From: G965230065 sp965230065
Lineage (GTDB): Bacteria > Bacteroidota > Bacteroidia > Cytophagales > Cyclobacteriaceae
Assembly (NCBI GenBank): GCA_965230065.1
Contig: OZ245942.1
Coordinates: forward strand, 5,084,001 to 5,148,000
Length of the DNA stretch: 64,000 bases
Reading direction: 5' to 3'
Part shown: in pieces, positions 16,815 through 25,506 of the stretch
Position numbering within the stretch: the first letter of the stretch is position 1
Layout: every line of letters begins with the position of its first letter
Translations under genes and position numbers: made by a program
Notes under the pieces: generated by a model
What the model was told of the DNA's origin: nothing
Databases searched by the model: none
What the model saw: the letters and a program-made list of their open reading frames with translations, nothing else

Positions 16815-17900
16815 TTATTTGAAAGCAGCATTGATTGCGTTTCCTGCTTCGTTTTCATTCGAATAACTTAATCCTAATAGAGACGCAACGGTTTTAGCTA
16901 CCTGATTTTGGTATAGCTGCCCTTCAGTTTTAACTTCTCCCAGAGCTTCTGTATCCGGCCCCATTACGGCAATCCAGATCGCACCGGCTCCTTCAATGTC
17001 AATGCCATGGCTCCGCCATTCATCACTGCTTCCTCTTCCGTGGTCTGTGGTGATGACGAAGGTAGTCTTGTTGCGGTATTGCTTTTGAGACTGCGCCCAA
17101 TTCCACAATTCTTTGATAAACTGATCAGTACGGCGGGCTGCGTGTAAATAGGCATCATACTCCCCGTCATGGGCAAAATCATCGGTTTCTCCGTAGGCAA
17201 TATACAACAGCCGGGGGCGGTGCTTTTGCAAATGTTCCAGCGCATAATGATGGGTGAAGGCATCCAGGCGTACGGTAGACCAGGGGCTGGGTACCTGGGG
17301 TTGCAACTCATTCAGGAATTTTTCTTTGTCGGTGAGTTTACGACCCTTAGCGATTTCAAAACCTGCATTTACGGGTACACCACTCCGTTCTTCGTTAATA
17401 ATGTAAGGGAATACGTCCCAGGAGCCAAAAGCGGCAACCTTGCCGGAAAACCCGGGTTGTTGGTTGACAAATTCCAGCACAGTGGTATTCGGGTTGGGTA
17501 TTTTATCGTTGCTATGGATGCGTTCGTCGTCGGCAAAGCCAGTCAAGATTTCGTTATAGCCCGGATAGGAAAACCACTGGCGGTTGGTGATGTCTACTTT
17601 GTTATCGAATGCACGGTTGCCATACAGTTGCCCTTCTTTGGCGATGGTATTCCAAAAGAAAGGCATCAGTTTTTCCCGGCGGGTATGTGGGTCATCAGCC
17701 CAAAAAGTATCTTTAAGTTTATCTGTATCGTGCACGTAATCTTCATGCTCTATTAAATCAGGGTCGGCTCCGGTGTATAGCTCTTCCCATCGTAATCCGT
17801 CCAGGGTGATGAGAATGACATTTTCCGTTTCAAGGTTATTTTGTGCAAAAACAACAATAGAAAGCAGTATGAAGAGGCACGATAAACTCAGTTTTTTCAT
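16815..17900 (-). CDS. Alkaline phosphatase-superfamily (type I phosphodiesterase-like) exported protein
   Basis: A 361-residue protein with a Sec signal (1-20, IVVFAQ). LITLDGLRWEELYTG near residue 30 carries the first metal-binding Asp. YGETDDFAHDGEYD (Asp and His ligands), TTDHGRG (Asp-His) and RSHGID (His) complete the two-metal site of the alkaline-phosphatase superfamily. Periplasmic hydrolysis of a phosphate mono- or diester is expected. The usual Thr/Ser nucleophile position is not obvious; the YPGYNEILTG segment is the likely site. It is a single gene with its own upstream region. Confidence 0.85.
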   Translation of the reverse strand: MKKLSLSCLFILLSIVVFAQNNLETENVILITLDGLRWEELYTGADPDLIEHEDYVHDTDKLKDTFWADDPHTRREKLMPFFWNTIAKEGQLYGNRAFDNKVDITNRQWFSYPGYNEILTGFADDERIHSNDKIPNPNTTVLEFVNQQPGFSGKVAAFGSWDVFPYIINEERSGVPVNAGFEIAKGRKLTDKEKFLNELQPQVPSPWSTVRLDAFTHHYALEHLQKHRPRLLYIAYGETDDFAHDGEYDAYLHAARRTDQFIKELWNWAQSQKQYRNKTTFVITTDHGRGSSDEWRSHGIDIEGAGAIWIAVMGPDTEALGEVKTEGQLYQNQVAKTVASLLGLSYSNENEAGNAINAAFK

Positions 17901-18067
17901 GATTTTGTAAGATTAGTAAGCAGTGTTTGATGAATGTTGCCGAAAGGTAGACGTAAACAGAAAAACCTTCAACAATTTGTTTAAATTTAAACATAATTTA
18001 TCCTGACAGGAAGGTAGTTATTTTACTGTACTTTTTATCTTTACCCATACTAAACCAACTAAAGCCT

Positions 18068-19273
18068 ATGCACCTACACTACTTGCTTTCATTTTGTACC
18101 CTGCTGTTTATCAGTTGTGCTGCTCCAAAAGAATCCCCACAAACCACAGCCAAACAGTGGTACAAGGGCAATTTGCATACCCACTCTTACTGGAGCGATG
18201 GAGATGATTTCCCGGAAATGATTATGGATTGGTACAAATCGCACGGGTATGATTTTGCAGTACTCTCAGACCACAACATACTGGCGCAGGGAGAAAAATG
18301 GAAGCTCATCCCCAAAGATCAGATGTACCAGGAAGGATTTGAAAGGTATTTGGAGAAATACGGTGAAGATTGGGTAACCTACCGGGAAGATTCGGGGCGC
18401 ACCGAAGTGAAACTGAAAACCCTGGAAGAATACCGCCCTTTGTTTGAAGAAGAAGGGGAGTTTCTCATCATTCAGTCAGAAGAGATCAGCGATAGTTATG
18501 AAGACAAGCCCATCCACATGAATGCTACCAACATACAGGAGCTGATAGAGCCACAGGGAGGCACCTCAGTTGCTGATGTAATGCAACGCAATCTCGATAA
18601 AGTAGCCGAACAAAGGGAAGCTACGGGCGTACCCATGTTTCTGCACCTTAACCATCCTAATTTTATTTGGGCCATTACCCCGGAAGACATCATGCAGCTC
18701 TCGGGCGAGCGTTTTTTTGAAGTGTACAATGGCCATCCTATGGTACACAATTACGGTGACTCCCTCCGCCCCGGCATGGAAGCTTTGTGGGATCAGGTAC
18801 AAACTGCCTATATCCAAGATGGTAAGCCATTGTTGTACGGACTGGCCGTAGACGATGCACACAACTATCATATTTTCAATGAACAAAACAGCAACCCTGG
18901 ACGGGGATGGGTGATGGTGCGGGCTGCCGAGCTGACTCCCGCAGCCCTGATAGAGGCTATGGAGATGGGGGAGTTTTATGCATCTACAGGCGTAACGCTG
19001 GAAGACGTACAATTTGACGGGAATACTTTAAGCGTTAGTGTAGCTCCGGAAGAAGGAGTTACCTACACAATTCAGTTTTTCGGCACAAAAAAATCAACTC
19101 CGGAAGAGCCAGGAGTTTTGCTGGCAGAAGCAAGCGGAAGCACTGCACAATATACTTTGCAAGATGATGATCTGTATGTCCGTGCCAAAATTGTTTCGTC
19201 AAAACCCAAGGAAAACCCGTATAAACCCGGCGATATGGAAGTAGCCTGGACGCAACCGGTGGTAGGGGATTAA
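18068..19273 (+). CDS. PHP-domain metal-dependent phosphoesterase-like lipoprotein
   Basis: A 401-residue protein with a lipobox (LLFISCAA, Cys17). The PHP domain starts at GNLHTHSYWSDGDD (His-x-His and Asp metal ligands), continues with VLSDHNIL, HLNHPNF and AVDDAHNY, and is followed by a C-terminal beta-rich region from about residue 300. PHP enzymes hydrolyse phosphoesters with metal ions; envelope-anchored members like this have no known substrate. It stands alone on the plus strand and converges on the next gene. Confidence 0.85.
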   Translation: MHLHYLLSFCTLLFISCAAPKESPQTTAKQWYKGNLHTHSYWSDGDDFPEMIMDWYKSHGYDFAVLSDHNILAQGEKWKLIPKDQMYQEGFERYLEKYGEDWVTYREDSGRTEVKLKTLEEYRPLFEEEGEFLIIQSEEISDSYEDKPIHMNATNIQELIEPQGGTSVADVMQRNLDKVAEQREATGVPMFLHLNHPNFIWAITPEDIMQLSGERFFEVYNGHPMVHNYGDSLRPGMEALWDQVQTAYIQDGKPLLYGLAVDDAHNYHIFNEQNSNPGRGWVMVRAAELTPAALIEAMEMGEFYASTGVTLEDVQFDGNTLSVSVAPEEGVTYTIQFFGTKKSTPEEPGVLLAEASGSTAQYTLQDDDLYVRAKIVSSKPKENPYKPGDMEVAWTQPVVGD

Positions 19274-19281
19274 GGGGCGGG

Positions 19282-19869
19282 TTAACCACCTTTTTTTTCA
19301 TCAGGACCTTTCAGGGGATGCTTATACCCAGGATATTTTTTCTCCTTTTCGTTCATGGCTTGCACTTCTTTGTATCCGGCTTCAGGACTAGTGGTGTTTA
19401 TTTTTCCGAAATACATTTTGTCTTCGTGCCAATAGGACAAGCACCATTGGATGGTTTCATCAAAAATGACAATATCGTCTGCAAAAAAGAGGTTATCACA
19501 AAGCTTTATTACCATTTTCCACGTCATGGTCAGCGGATGGCTACCGAAGTTGGGCAATACATATACCCAATTTGAAAAGGGAAGTCCGCGTTGGTATAGC
19601 CACTTCTTCAAAGTGGCTTTATCATTGGTCACATTTACTTTTTCAATGTGCTTGAAGTTCTTCTTATCAAAAGGCTCCCAGAAGGGACCGGTATGAAACC
19701 CGGAAGCACTGAAAAATTTGTAAAGAAATTCAGCTGCAGACTTATCCAAAAAGATGATTTGGTCTTTAAATTCATCCGAGAGGGCATCAAAATCCTCGGC
19801 TGCCCCCAGGGACGACCAACCTTCCGGTCTGTCAATAGCATGTGTTTTGATATTAGTAAAGTCGATCAT
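19282..19869 (-). CDS. Conserved-looking protein of unknown function
   Basis: A 195-residue soluble protein without signal or membrane segments. It is rich in aromatic residues (FWEPFDKKNF, LPFSNWVYVLPNFG, QWCLSYWHEDKMYFGK) and ends in a lysine- and glycine-rich tail. I recognise no family. Composition and codon pattern look like a real gene. It converges on the PHP gene with an 8-base gap. Bases 19870-20145 upstream carry no other supported gene. Confidence 0.6.
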   Translation of the reverse strand: MIDFTNIKTHAIDRPEGWSSLGAAEDFDALSDEFKDQIIFLDKSAAEFLYKFFSASGFHTGPFWEPFDKKNFKHIEKVNVTNDKATLKKWLYQRGLPFSNWVYVLPNFGSHPLTMTWKMVIKLCDNLFFADDIVIFDETIQWCLSYWHEDKMYFGKINTTSPEAGYKEVQAMNEKEKKYPGYKHPLKGPDEKKGG

Positions 19870-20145
19870 CAGTTCTTCATGTTATAGGGAATGTGGATTC
19901 CTCTGTCCGGTTTCGTACTAGTCTTGCAGGCCTTGCAAGTAATATCCCCATTTGAAATTAAAAATGCCAAAATCCTCATCACTAATTTTAAGGGCATATT
20001 CCTGTGTAAACATTAAACTTTTTCCCTACACTTGGTTTTTGTATATTTATCCTGGAGCAGAATTGTCAAGGTCAAAATGGCTCATCATTTTCTTTTGCCT
20101 GTGTCTGTTATTTCTCATTCGTCACATTAACCCAAAACTGAAACT

Positions 20146-20889
20146 ATGACACTTCCCTTAATTATTAGTTTGGTGGTCATCATATTCCTGCTCTCAGGAA
20201 TACGTGTCATTTTTGAATACAAAAGAGCCTTAAAGTTTAGGTTTGGCAAGTATATCAGGACTTTGCAACCCGGCCTTCGTTGGATCATTCCTTTGATAGA
20301 AACCATTCAGGTTGTGGACATCCGGGTGATTACCATCAACATTGACTCTCAGGAGGTGATGACAGAAGATAACGTGCCCTGTAGCATAGACGGAGTGGTA
20401 TTTTTTAAGGTCGAAAACCCCGAAAAGGCGGTGTTGGAAGTGGAGGAATTTAAGTTTGCCATCATGCAATTGTCCCAGGCTGCCTTGCGGGATGTATGTG
20501 GCAAGGTGGAACTGGACACCATATTGTCAAAGCGGGAAGAGATGGGCAAGAACATCAAATCTATTGTGGAATTGGAAACGAAGGAATGGGGCATTGTGAT
20601 CATCGGGATGAAAATTAAAGACATAAAATTGCCGGATAACATGCGCCGCATGATGGCCAACCAGGCGGAAGCCGAACGCTCCAGAAGGGCGCGCATCATC
20701 CTTGCCCAGGCCGAAGAGCAGGCGGCTGGAAAACTACTGGAAGCCGGCAAAATCATAGACCAATCCCCATCTGCCATTAAGCTGCGGCTTTACCAAACCC
20801 TGGCCAATATTGCTGCTGAAAAGAATTCAACCATCCTATTCCCCTTCCCGGAAGAGGTATTGCCAAGAGGGCCAAAGCAGGAAGGGTAA
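20146..20889 (+). CDS. Slipin/stomatin-type SPFH (Band 7) membrane protein
   Basis: A 247-residue protein: an N-terminal membrane segment (PLIISLVVIIFLLSGIRVIF), then an SPFH domain with YKRALKFRFGKY, LQPGLRWIIPLIETI, TEDNVPCSIDGVVFFKV, LRDVCGKVELDTILSKREE and the C-terminal coiled coil MMANQAEAERSRRARIILAQAE. This is the bacterial slipin layout. Such proteins oligomerise at the inner membrane and are often paired with a NfeD protease-like protein; none is present here. The role is likely membrane-domain organisation or quality control. Confidence 0.9.
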   Translation: MTLPLIISLVVIIFLLSGIRVIFEYKRALKFRFGKYIRTLQPGLRWIIPLIETIQVVDIRVITINIDSQEVMTEDNVPCSIDGVVFFKVENPEKAVLEVEEFKFAIMQLSQAALRDVCGKVELDTILSKREEMGKNIKSIVELETKEWGIVIIGMKIKDIKLPDNMRRMMANQAEAERSRRARIILAQAEEQAAGKLLEAGKIIDQSPSAIKLRLYQTLANIAAEKNSTILFPFPEEVLPRGPKQEG

Positions 20890-21132
20890 TGGGCATAGAA
20901 CGGACGAACTGCACTGAGGGATGTTATTGTAATTTATCAGTATGCAGCCGCATTGAGGTTTTTTTACCTTACTTACGGGTGTTGTAAATGGAAAGCCCCG
21001 CTAACAAGGTTGTAGTTTAAATAAAAAATATTTAGTTTGTGTGCCGGACTGTATATGTCCCATACCCTTCGGCCTGAATTATTTTTTTTCTACTGGTTTT
21101 TTATTCTGTTCTCACCATAACGCCCAGCTTTT

Positions 21133-22212
21133 ATGATGTCATACCCCCATTGGAAAGCCCAGACAAGCAAATCTGGGAGTACCCGAAGTAGAAAACTCAA
21201 AGCCATAGACAGTGCTTTAGCAAACTATCACCGATCTGGCAAAAGTGCAGCATCTTTGGCTCGGCTCATGGCTGCTGTTGACAATTGGAAGCAGAGCAAA
21301 GGGGGAGGCAATCAATGGAAAAGCAATAAACGTAACAAAAAAATTGAGTCTACATCTGGCAAAGGTACGATTGAGACTTTGTTTGATGAAGTAGACCAGG
21401 CTTACCAGGAGGCACACCAACCCTCTTCTCGAAGCAGTCGCTCATCTTCTGAGAGCCACTATCAACCATTATCTGCTGTAAAACGTACCGAAAAGAGCCA
21501 TTATCAACCTCTACCCTCTAGGCCTGTTGCTGAAGAGAGTAACTATCAGCCTTTACCAAATATTAGTCCACCCCCAATACCCCCACGTCCATTGATGAAC
21601 CTTGCCAAAATTATAAATGAGAAAGGAGTGGATGGAAAATTCTATAAAGTCGCTTGTCAAACTGAAGCACTTTCCTGTGGGCCGGCCTGTATCCGTATCA
21701 TAATACAACTTGTTCAAGGCAAGGAAGTCGGGGAAGATTATCTGCGCAGTTTGGTTGAGACTTTAGAAGAAGGAGGCGGTGTTGGTTCTGAAAGTCCAAG
21801 AGGTGTGATTCAATCCAAAGGAAACCATAATTGGGCCTTAAGTGGGGTAGGTACCTGGTGTGCTTATATTCCCAGGCTGATTGCCCAAATCAGACCATCC
21901 ATTAATTGTACTGTAAAAAATCACAGCAGTGCCCTGCTTCAAAGTACTAATAGAAATCCCTCGATTGGTTTTATTTCATGGCATGGTTCCGGAGCAAAAC
22001 ATTTCGTAGTAGTTGCTGGGAAAAGCACAGATGGTACCCGCATGGTGGTACTTGACCCGTATTATGGTGTGCAGTCGGCACCCATTGAAGGTGGTACTTT
22101 AGGCACTTACCAACCCACTGAGAAGGGCAGGGGAGTCAGTATTAGTGCGAGCGCCAGCGCCAGTGCTGTGCAAAGTGCCAGCTGGATTGATTGGGTATGT
22201 AGTATTGAATAA
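21133..22212 (+). CDS. C39-type papain-fold cysteine peptidase with effector-like N-terminus
   Basis: 359 residues, no signal peptide. Residues 1-70 (HWKAQTSK, RSRKLKAID, NWKQSKG, KRNKK) resemble a Trp/Ser-Lys-Gly module I associate with secreted polymorphic-toxin proteins. Residues 109-141 hold three HYQPL-type repeats exactly 14 residues apart, followed by a Pro-rich linker. The C-terminal domain has Gln176 (oxyanion), Cys182 in SCGPAC, His290 in KHFVVVAG and Asp308 in VLDPYYG, a complete C39-like triad. A peptidase or deamidase-type effector is plausible. It faces the metallopeptidase gene and lies 2.6 kb from a PAAR-like gene. Bases 20890-21132 upstream show no gene. Confidence 0.75.
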   Translation: MMSYPHWKAQTSKSGSTRSRKLKAIDSALANYHRSGKSAASLARLMAAVDNWKQSKGGGNQWKSNKRNKKIESTSGKGTIETLFDEVDQAYQEAHQPSSRSSRSSSESHYQPLSAVKRTEKSHYQPLPSRPVAEESNYQPLPNISPPPIPPRPLMNLAKIINEKGVDGKFYKVACQTEALSCGPACIRIIIQLVQGKEVGEDYLRSLVETLEEGGGVGSESPRGVIQSKGNHNWALSGVGTWCAYIPRLIAQIRPSINCTVKNHSSALLQSTNRNPSIGFISWHGSGAKHFVVVAGKSTDGTRMVVLDPYYGVQSAPIEGGTLGTYQPTEKGRGVSISASASASAVQSASWIDWVCSIE

Positions 22213-22231
22213 TTGATTGTTATCTTCTTGA

Positions 22232-23314
22232 TTATTCATTCACCACCAACTGAATATCCTCAAAAGTCACCTTTCCTTCCGTGCCCTTCATCAGGCGGAG
22301 GAATAATACGATAAAGGTTGTGTTTCTTTGATAGCAGGGGATGTTGAGTTCCTACACATAATTTTCCAGCTTGCCAGCAATCGGATTTTCAGTAGTGGTC
22401 ACGTATAAATATTCTTCGCTCTGTGCACCTTCTTTTCCTACCGGTGCATTGAAGGCACGGATAGAAATAGCCGCTCCTGTTCCGGTAAGCTGCTCTGAAT
22501 TCATGGTTACTTTTAGGGTAACTTCGGCACAATCCGGAATATTGGGGTGGTCAATCCGTCTCCACCACCTGCCACTTTCGTCTGTGGTAGTGCCCGGGGC
22601 TAATTGTATGGAAATAGTTTCTCCATCGGGGTCACCTGCCGAACTTCTTGCCCCTAAATAACTTCCGTCCTGAGAATCAAAGACCCAGGAGTCGTCATCA
22701 GCCGTGTATTCAAAAAATACAGAATCGTTGGCCCAGCCACGTTGATAATCTATGCACTGGTCTTCAGCCGCTATCTTGTCAATAAGTTCTGAAATGTAAT
22801 AGGCCCGCTTTTCTTCTTCCGTTTCGGAGTATATTGTATAGGGATTTGTAATAGTCATCATGGAAAGGGGCGAACCATCGCAAAGCCAGCTATTTTCATG
22901 GAATCTGTTAAAAAAAGCATGCCCTATTTCATGAAAGAATAAATTTTCTCGTTCAATATCGCTAAGTTGTTCCCACCTACACTGGGAAGACAATGATATT
23001 TCTATTCTTCTTAGTCCATTACCGTCATAGTTTGAATATCCGTAACCGCAAAAAGTATCGTCTCCCATTTTAATTTCATCCACATAGACCGCTTCAATAC
23101 CGGATAAATCAAAATCATATCCCAGCAACCGGGCTTCTTCTTCAAAGCGTTCCAGGTATGAATTAAGGTCAGGCTGGGATGGCCCCTCATTATCATCCTG
23201 ACAAGCCATGAAAAACAGGCTTAACATGGCAAAGAGAAATGCTGCTTTACTGCTGGGGATGCTCCAGCATTTGGGGGGAAGGTTCTGTGAAATAAATTCC
23301 AATACCCTATTCAT
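22232..23314 (-). pseudogene. HExxH metallopeptidase-like lipoprotein, interrupted by an in-frame TAG
   Basis: From the ATG at 23314: a lipoprotein signal (LFFMAC, Cys38), an alpha/beta region with the zinc motif FFHEIGHAFF (His128, Glu129, His132) and a nearby His139, then a C-terminal beta-rich domain from about residue 200. The frame meets TAG at 22352-22354 after residue 320. The same frame then continues for 39 more codons ending VTFEDIQLVVNE before a TAA at 22232. Peptidase residues are intact, so the truncated form may work. Amber readthrough, a recent nonsense mutation or a sequencing error would all fit. Confidence 0.7.
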
Positions 23315-23447
23315 AAATTGTATTCTGGTTTTTTTGGAAAAATTAATTTCAATGTACGTATTTTTGGATACTGTGCAAAAAATACTACGTATATTAAACC
23401 AAGCTGTACTATTAGGGCAGATAGCTGTTCATTGCTTATTGGTATAA

Positions 23448-24803
23448 TTAAAGATTTGTGGTCAGTACCTTCAAGATGGTCCTGAAATCAAATAGATTGT
23501 TTACCGGTTTTTGCATGTGCATTACTTGTAAAAAGCGGCGCATGATTTGGGGATCCTTTTCTGACAAACGGTGGATACGATAGGTGTACCAGTTGATGAG
23601 TGTGGCGGCAGCAGCTTTGTCGCCTACGGTTTCCGGATGCCGGAAATCTTCACTGGCAACTGCCTGCCAGCAAGGCTCCACGGCTTTGCTGATCTCTTTT
23701 CGCAATCTTTTAAGGGATTGGGTCCTTTTTTTCTCATTCATACCCTCGCATTGCTGTAAACCTTTTTCCAGGGCGGCTGCCTGTACGGCCGCGGAAGTCA
23801 TGCCCTGTCCGTAAATGGGATTAAAACTACACACGCTGTCACCTAAGGCAAGCAAGCGATTGGGAAAGCGACGCATTTTCTCAAAATGTCGGCGCAGCGT
23901 AAAGGGAAACTTAAACATGGTGATTTTGGAAAGAGGGGTAAAGGAGGAGATGGTAGCCTGTACTTCCTGTTTTTCAAGACTTCTGGCAAATTCCATCCAT
24001 CCCTTTTCTTCAGTAGGCGGATGCTCACCGTGGTAACCAAACAGGGTTACCATCCATTGTTTGTTCTCGATGCGGAACATCACAGCCGAACGCTTGATAG
24101 GGTGGGGGGAAACATGGGCAAGTACCTTAAAATCTGGTGGATGCACAGGCTCCTTCATGATGCGTGTAGCATAAGCAACATCTACCTGGATTTGAGAAAT
24201 AGGCACTTTCCCATACCCCAATGCTTGCAGCCAGGCAGACAGCCTGGACCCTCTTCCTGAGCAATCTACCACCAAATCAGTTGCCAAAAATTCAGGCAAA
24301 GCTGTGGGAGCCGTTTTGTTTGATAAGTTTACTCCTTCAATGTTATCATTATGTTCAGATGTCGTCAAATTTACAACCGCATACCCCGACCAAATGTGAA
24401 CATTGGGAAGGCGCAATAAGTGGGTGCGTACCCGCCATTCCAGCAAAGGGCGACTCATGAGATAGCTTCTTACACCACTTTTATTTCTGCATTTCCATAC
24501 GCCATGATGATACCAGCGGGTGTCTTCTCCCCAGTCTACAGATACGCCCCCATGTGCTAAAAGGTCTTGAAAAAGTTCAGGAAACCATCTGTCCATCAAC
24601 GTATCTCCTTTAGCTAGCAGGTTATGTACGTGGTGCCCCTGGGGTACACCTTTCCTTGGGATGGCACCTTCCGGGAGGATATCTTTTTCGATGATAATTA
24701 CTTCTTGAAAATAATCAGCCAGTACCCTGGCGGCTAGTAACCCAGCCATGCTGGCTCCAATTACCAGGGCACGTTTGTCCGTAATAGTAGCGTGCGCATG
24801 CAT
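23448..24803 (-). CDS. FAD-dependent monooxygenase/hydroxylase
   Basis: A 451-residue flavoprotein. The FAD-binding GASMAGLLAARVLAD (residues 16-30) has the GxGxxG-like dinucleotide motif in a GASMAG variant. PQGHHVHNLLAKG, VVDCSGRGSRLS and LALGDSVCSFNPIYGQGMTSA (the GD motif contacting FAD) place it in the aromatic hydroxylase/geranylgeranyl-reductase-like class. The substrate is unknown. It begins 48 bases after the PAAR-like gene on the same strand, an unusual pairing that suggests co-transcription. Confidence 0.85.
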   Translation of the reverse strand: MHAHATITDKRALVIGASMAGLLAARVLADYFQEVIIIEKDILPEGAIPRKGVPQGHHVHNLLAKGDTLMDRWFPELFQDLLAHGGVSVDWGEDTRWYHHGVWKCRNKSGVRSYLMSRPLLEWRVRTHLLRLPNVHIWSGYAVVNLTTSEHNDNIEGVNLSNKTAPTALPEFLATDLVVDCSGRGSRLSAWLQALGYGKVPISQIQVDVAYATRIMKEPVHPPDFKVLAHVSPHPIKRSAVMFRIENKQWMVTLFGYHGEHPPTEEKGWMEFARSLEKQEVQATISSFTPLSKITMFKFPFTLRRHFEKMRRFPNRLLALGDSVCSFNPIYGQGMTSAAVQAAALEKGLQQCEGMNEKKRTQSLKRLRKEISKAVEPCWQAVASEDFRHPETVGDKAAAATLINWYTYRIHRLSEKDPQIMRRFLQVMHMQKPVNNLFDFRTILKVLTTNL

Positions 24804-24851
24804 AGTGAAAGCGGTGTATTTACTAACTTACAAGCATAATGTTAGAAAGTA

Positions 24852-25319
24852 TTAGTGCAAACGCCTTAGTAACCACTCCATCCCTTCTGTACCACTACGG
24901 GCCATGTATGTTCTTGAGACTCCCCTGGTTGTTGGACGATCACTATCATTATGCGAAGTGGAATTTTGCAGGCTGAGTATTGCCCTGCCTTTGTTTTTTA
25001 TAGCAATTATTACCTGGAACCCCATGGCATGTGCTTTATCAACCAAGTGCTTGAGAAGGGGCGCATTTCCAACGAGTTTACCCATGGTCATAGAGGAAAC
25101 CATTCCCTTTAAGGTTCCGATTTCATCGCCTGATATTTTTTTGTATTCAGACTTATTTGCAATGGATGTTTTGCTAACAATACTCACTTTGGAAGCTGAA
25201 TTTTTTATCTCATAGGTGCCGGTGGGATAAGTTATGGGTACAGGTTGTGCTGGGGTAGGTGTTTTGCATACATCCGGAAAACCTATGTCTACGCCCATCA
25301 TTTGTGTGTTGGCGAACAT
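24852..25319 (-). CDS. PAAR-like DUF4150 (Tox-PAAR-like) domain protein
   Basis: A 155-residue protein. MFANTQMMGVDIGFPDVCKTPTP, then PVPITYPTGTYEIKNSASKV, then SGDEIGTLKGMVSSMTMGK follow the order of the DUF4150/Tox-PAAR-like fold: the FPDVC-TP start, a Pro-rich loop, and the GDE-G--GV-S motif. These are spike-tip or cargo-adaptor proteins of contractile secretion systems (type VI and relatives). The C-terminus after residue about 95 (LLKHLVDKAHAMGFQVIIAIKNKG) is an extension I do not recognise. No tube, sheath or baseplate genes are in the window, so this is an orphan. The gap 25320-25506 upstream holds nothing seen. Confidence 0.72.
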   Translation of the reverse strand: MFANTQMMGVDIGFPDVCKTPTPAQPVPITYPTGTYEIKNSASKVSIVSKTSIANKSEYKKISGDEIGTLKGMVSSMTMGKLVGNAPLLKHLVDKAHAMGFQVIIAIKNKGRAILSLQNSTSHNDSDRPTTRGVSRTYMARSGTEGMEWLLRRLH

Positions 25320-25506
25320 ATTGTGTGCAGATTAAACCGTGAGAAATATACAGCGTGCAGCCAATGAATATCATTGAAATACACTCTGTATATTAAAGAT
25401 GCACAAAAAAAGGATGAATAGCAATCAGTTTTCCTTTGTTTCGTCCGTTCCAATTCTCACTGAGATATGCAGTGGAGGTGGTAATACAAAGGCAATAACA
25501 AGCCTT

